NCBI GenBank assembly: GCA_963781805.1
Contig: CAWAHF010000004.1
Span: 1,364,001-1,428,000 of the forward strand
DNA length: 64,000 bases
Reading direction: 5' to 3'
DNA from: JAFGPL01 sp963781805
Lineage (GTDB): Bacteria; Bacteroidota; Bacteroidia; Bacteroidales; UBA10428
The position numbers and the translations under genes were made by a program. How positions within the stretch are numbered: position 1 is the first letter of the stretch; each line of letters starts with the position of its first letter. This document shows positions 62,602-64,000 of the stretch, one piece after another. The notes under the pieces are model-generated. The model was not told where the DNA came from. It saw only the letters and a program-made list of their open reading frames with translations, and made no database searches.

Positions 62602-63429
62602 GTGTCCAACACAAATCACAACATATACAAACCCATCAAAGCAAAAGTGGAACATGTCATTCATGAATCACCCATGATAAAATCTTTTGTATTGATTCCT
62701 GAACATGAATTTTCCTTTAAAACCGGCGAGTTTATTGAACTTACCCTGAACGGATATGGGGAAGCTCCATTTACTCCATCCTCTTCACCTCTTGAAAAGA
62801 AACAGCTTGAAGTCACTGTAATGAAGGCTGGTTATATCACCGAAAAAATTCATGCACTCAATCAGGGAGATGTCGTTGGTATCAGAGGACCCTTCGGTCG
62901 CGGATATCCTCTCGAAAAATTTTATGATAAAGAAATTATTATTCTGGGTGGCGGTTGTGGATTTGCTCCTATCCGATCCCTTCTCTATAACCTGATTGCC
63001 ATAAAAGATAAATTCAAAAAAGTTACTCTCTGTTATGGCGCTAAAACACCCGAAGATTGTATTTACAAACCCTTTGTGGATGAACTGAGAAAAGTAGACA
63101 AATTCGAGGTGTTGCGCAGCGTCGATCATGCGGATGAAACCTGGGGAGAAAAAGAAGGTGTGGTAACAGTGCTTCTTGATGATATTAAAATCGATATACC
63201 AAATTCAGTTGCTGTGGTTTGTGGTCCGCCCATCATGATGAAATTCGGTACCTTCAAGCTTCTCGAATTGGGTTATCCTGATGAAGATATTTACCTATCG
63301 ATGGAAAAAAATATGTCGTGCGGACTTGGCAAATGCGGTCATTGCATGATGGGAGAATATTTTGTTTGTAAAGACGGACCTGTTTTTACTTATGCAGAGA
63401 TTAAAGATCAACCGGATATCTGGTTATAA
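62602..63429 (+). CDS. Sulfhydrogenase/AsrB-like FAD/NAD-binding gamma subunit
   Basis: The 275-residue flavoprotein has a ferredoxin-reductase fold: FAD domain (FKTGEFIELTLNG, FTPSSSP, GDVVGIRGPFGRGYPLE), nucleotide domain (IILGGGCGFAPIRSLLYNL, VAVVCGPPIMMKF) and the C-terminal [2Fe-2S] motif CGLGKCGHCMMGEYFVCKDGPVF. No ATG is available; GTG at 62602 or TTG at 62587, inside the heptamer array, are the choices, and GTG gives the family-like start. It should oxidise or reduce NAD(P)H for the complex. Confidence 0.85.
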   Translation: MSNTNHNIYKPIKAKVEHVIHESPMIKSFVLIPEHEFSFKTGEFIELTLNGYGEAPFTPSSSPLEKKQLEVTVMKAGYITEKIHALNQGDVVGIRGPFGRGYPLEKFYDKEIIILGGGCGFAPIRSLLYNLIAIKDKFKKVTLCYGAKTPEDCIYKPFVDELRKVDKFEVLRSVDHADETWGEKEGVVTVLLDDIKIDIPNSVAVVCGPPIMMKFGTFKLLELGYPDEDIYLSMEKNMSCGLGKCGHCMMGEYFVCKDGPVFTYAEIKDQPDIWL

Positions 63430-63440
63430 AATAACTTAAA

Positions 63441-63911
63441 ATGGGTAAAAAACTGCTCATCGATTTGCTAAAGCTTAGAAAACTGGAAGACATTAAAATT
63501 GATGGTGTCTTCAGAGCAGAAGAACCCTTGTCTGTTTTTAAAACCATCCGGGAACTGGCTACTTTTCAGTTTACATGCAGAAGGTGTGAAAATGCCCCCT
63601 GCATCAATGCCTGTCCGGCCGAAGCTCTTGAAAAGGATGAGAATGGAATTGTAACCAGGGCCGTAAACCTCTGTATCAGATGCAAATCCTGCATTGTTAT
63701 CTGTCCGTTTGGCACCCTGATGGATGATTTGTTTGAGGTAAAAACTTCCGGTTACCGGTTTCTCAATCTGAATGATGAAAATGAAATGCTTGAATTCGCC
63801 AAAGCTTATCCTGATGATGTAGTATCCGTGGTTGATATGGAGGAGAAACCCGAAGAAAAAATATATAAACTCAATGAAAAAATCCTTGTAAAGGAAAATA
63901 TTTGGTTATAA
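63441..63911 (+). CDS. HycB/CooF-like [4Fe-4S] polyferredoxin subunit
   Basis: The 156-residue protein contains two ferredoxin motifs, CRRCENAPCINACP and CIRCKSCIVICP, after a charged N-terminus; a Glu- and Lys-rich tail follows. Proteins of this type bring electrons to membrane-bound hydrogenases. It is 11 bases after the gamma-subunit gene and 1 base before a membrane-subunit gene, all in one operon. Confidence 0.82.
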   Translation: MGKKLLIDLLKLRKLEDIKIDGVFRAEEPLSVFKTIRELATFQFTCRRCENAPCINACPAEALEKDENGIVTRAVNLCIRCKSCIVICPFGTLMDDLFEVKTSGYRFLNLNDENEMLEFAKAYPDDVVSVVDMEEKPEEKIYKLNEKILVKENIWL

Positions 63912-63912
63912 A

Positions 63913-64000
63913 ATGGCTAAAGAACTTTTATATTATTTGGTGTATCCCGGTTTTTTATTTATAGCCGTTGCCGGAGCAATCCTATCATGGTACGACCGAA
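63913..64000 (+). CDS. Membrane subunit of group 4-type hydrogenase or complex I-like enzyme (partial)
   Basis: The first 29 codons (MAKELLYYLVYPGFLFIAVA, then GAILSWYDR) end at the window edge. They form one hydrophobic helix followed by WYDR, similar to the first segment of NuoH/HycD-type subunits. With the polyferredoxin before it, this points to a membrane-bound [NiFe] hydrogenase, but the rest of the operon is not visible. Confidence 0.6.
   Translation, partial: MAKELLYYLVYPGFLFIAVAGAILSWYDR

Overview
The window looks like the chromosome of an anaerobic, H2-metabolising member of the Bacteroidetes (probably Bacteroidales or a relative). The signs are AT-rich DNA, promoters of the Bacteroidetes type (a -7 box TAnnTTTG with a TTG-type -33 box), type IX secretion sorting domains, a rhomboid protein, arrays of FtsX/MacB-like permeases, a GxxExxY protein and an E. 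coli-length IlvD. No tRNA, rRNA, CRISPR array or complete insertion sequence was recognised.

Layout. 1-2820 (minus): 5' part of a giant secreted protein built of exact 399-bp (133-residue) repeats. 3124-9445: a PLP enzyme with an altered active-site residue, then a tight operon of three acetyl/aminoacyl-transferase-like proteins, a polysaccharide deacetylase and a lipoprotein. 9640-13849: a DEDD exonuclease, an RlmI-like methyltransferase, a LysE exporter, a VOC protein and a zinc-finger methyltransferase. 14148-19660: branched-chain amino acid operon ilvD-ilvB-ilvN-ilvC with a complete attenuator (promoter, Val/Leu/Ile leader peptide, terminator), an internal promoter before ilvN and a final terminator. 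19715-21856: rhomboid protein, YD-like repeat protein, cytochrome c lipoprotein. 22119-35149 (minus): one ABC ATPase followed by five tandem 780-799 aa permeases, preceded by a sigma-54-like promoter with two 17-bp palindromic sites. 35171-35767: a GxxExxY gene between imperfect inverted repeats. 35778-39351: NtrC-type regulator, SDR and histidine kinase, probably the controllers of the ABC array.

39386-63999 is a hydrogen-metabolism region. A Rex repressor (minus) faces an operon with a thioredoxin-like ferredoxin, an [FeFe]-hydrogenase-like PAS protein that has lost every H-cluster cysteine, a PP2C/SpoIIE-type phosphatase, and hypE-hypA-hypB. Next, behind two Rex-box-like palindromes, comes a four-subunit NAD(P)-linked [FeFe] hydrogenase of the Hnd/bifurcating type. 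After a GDSL esterase, a cytochrome c and a MITE-like repeat come hypD-hypC-hypF, alanine dehydrogenase, a T9SS protein broken at a G8 tract, and a second Rex gene (all minus). This second Rex faces a second hydrogenase-type operon that runs off the right end: a sulfhydrogenase/AsrAB-like beta and gamma pair, a polyferredoxin subunit and the start of a membrane subunit, suggesting a membrane-bound (group 4-like) [NiFe] hydrogenase that the Hyp proteins would mature.

The genes read as a fermentative redox-balancing system: Rex senses NADH/NAD+, the [FeFe] and putative [NiFe] enzymes exchange electrons with NAD(P)H, ferredoxin and H2, and the degenerate hydrogenase plus phosphatase module probably passes on a redox signal. 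Functions are assigned from recognised motifs and context only; no database search was run.
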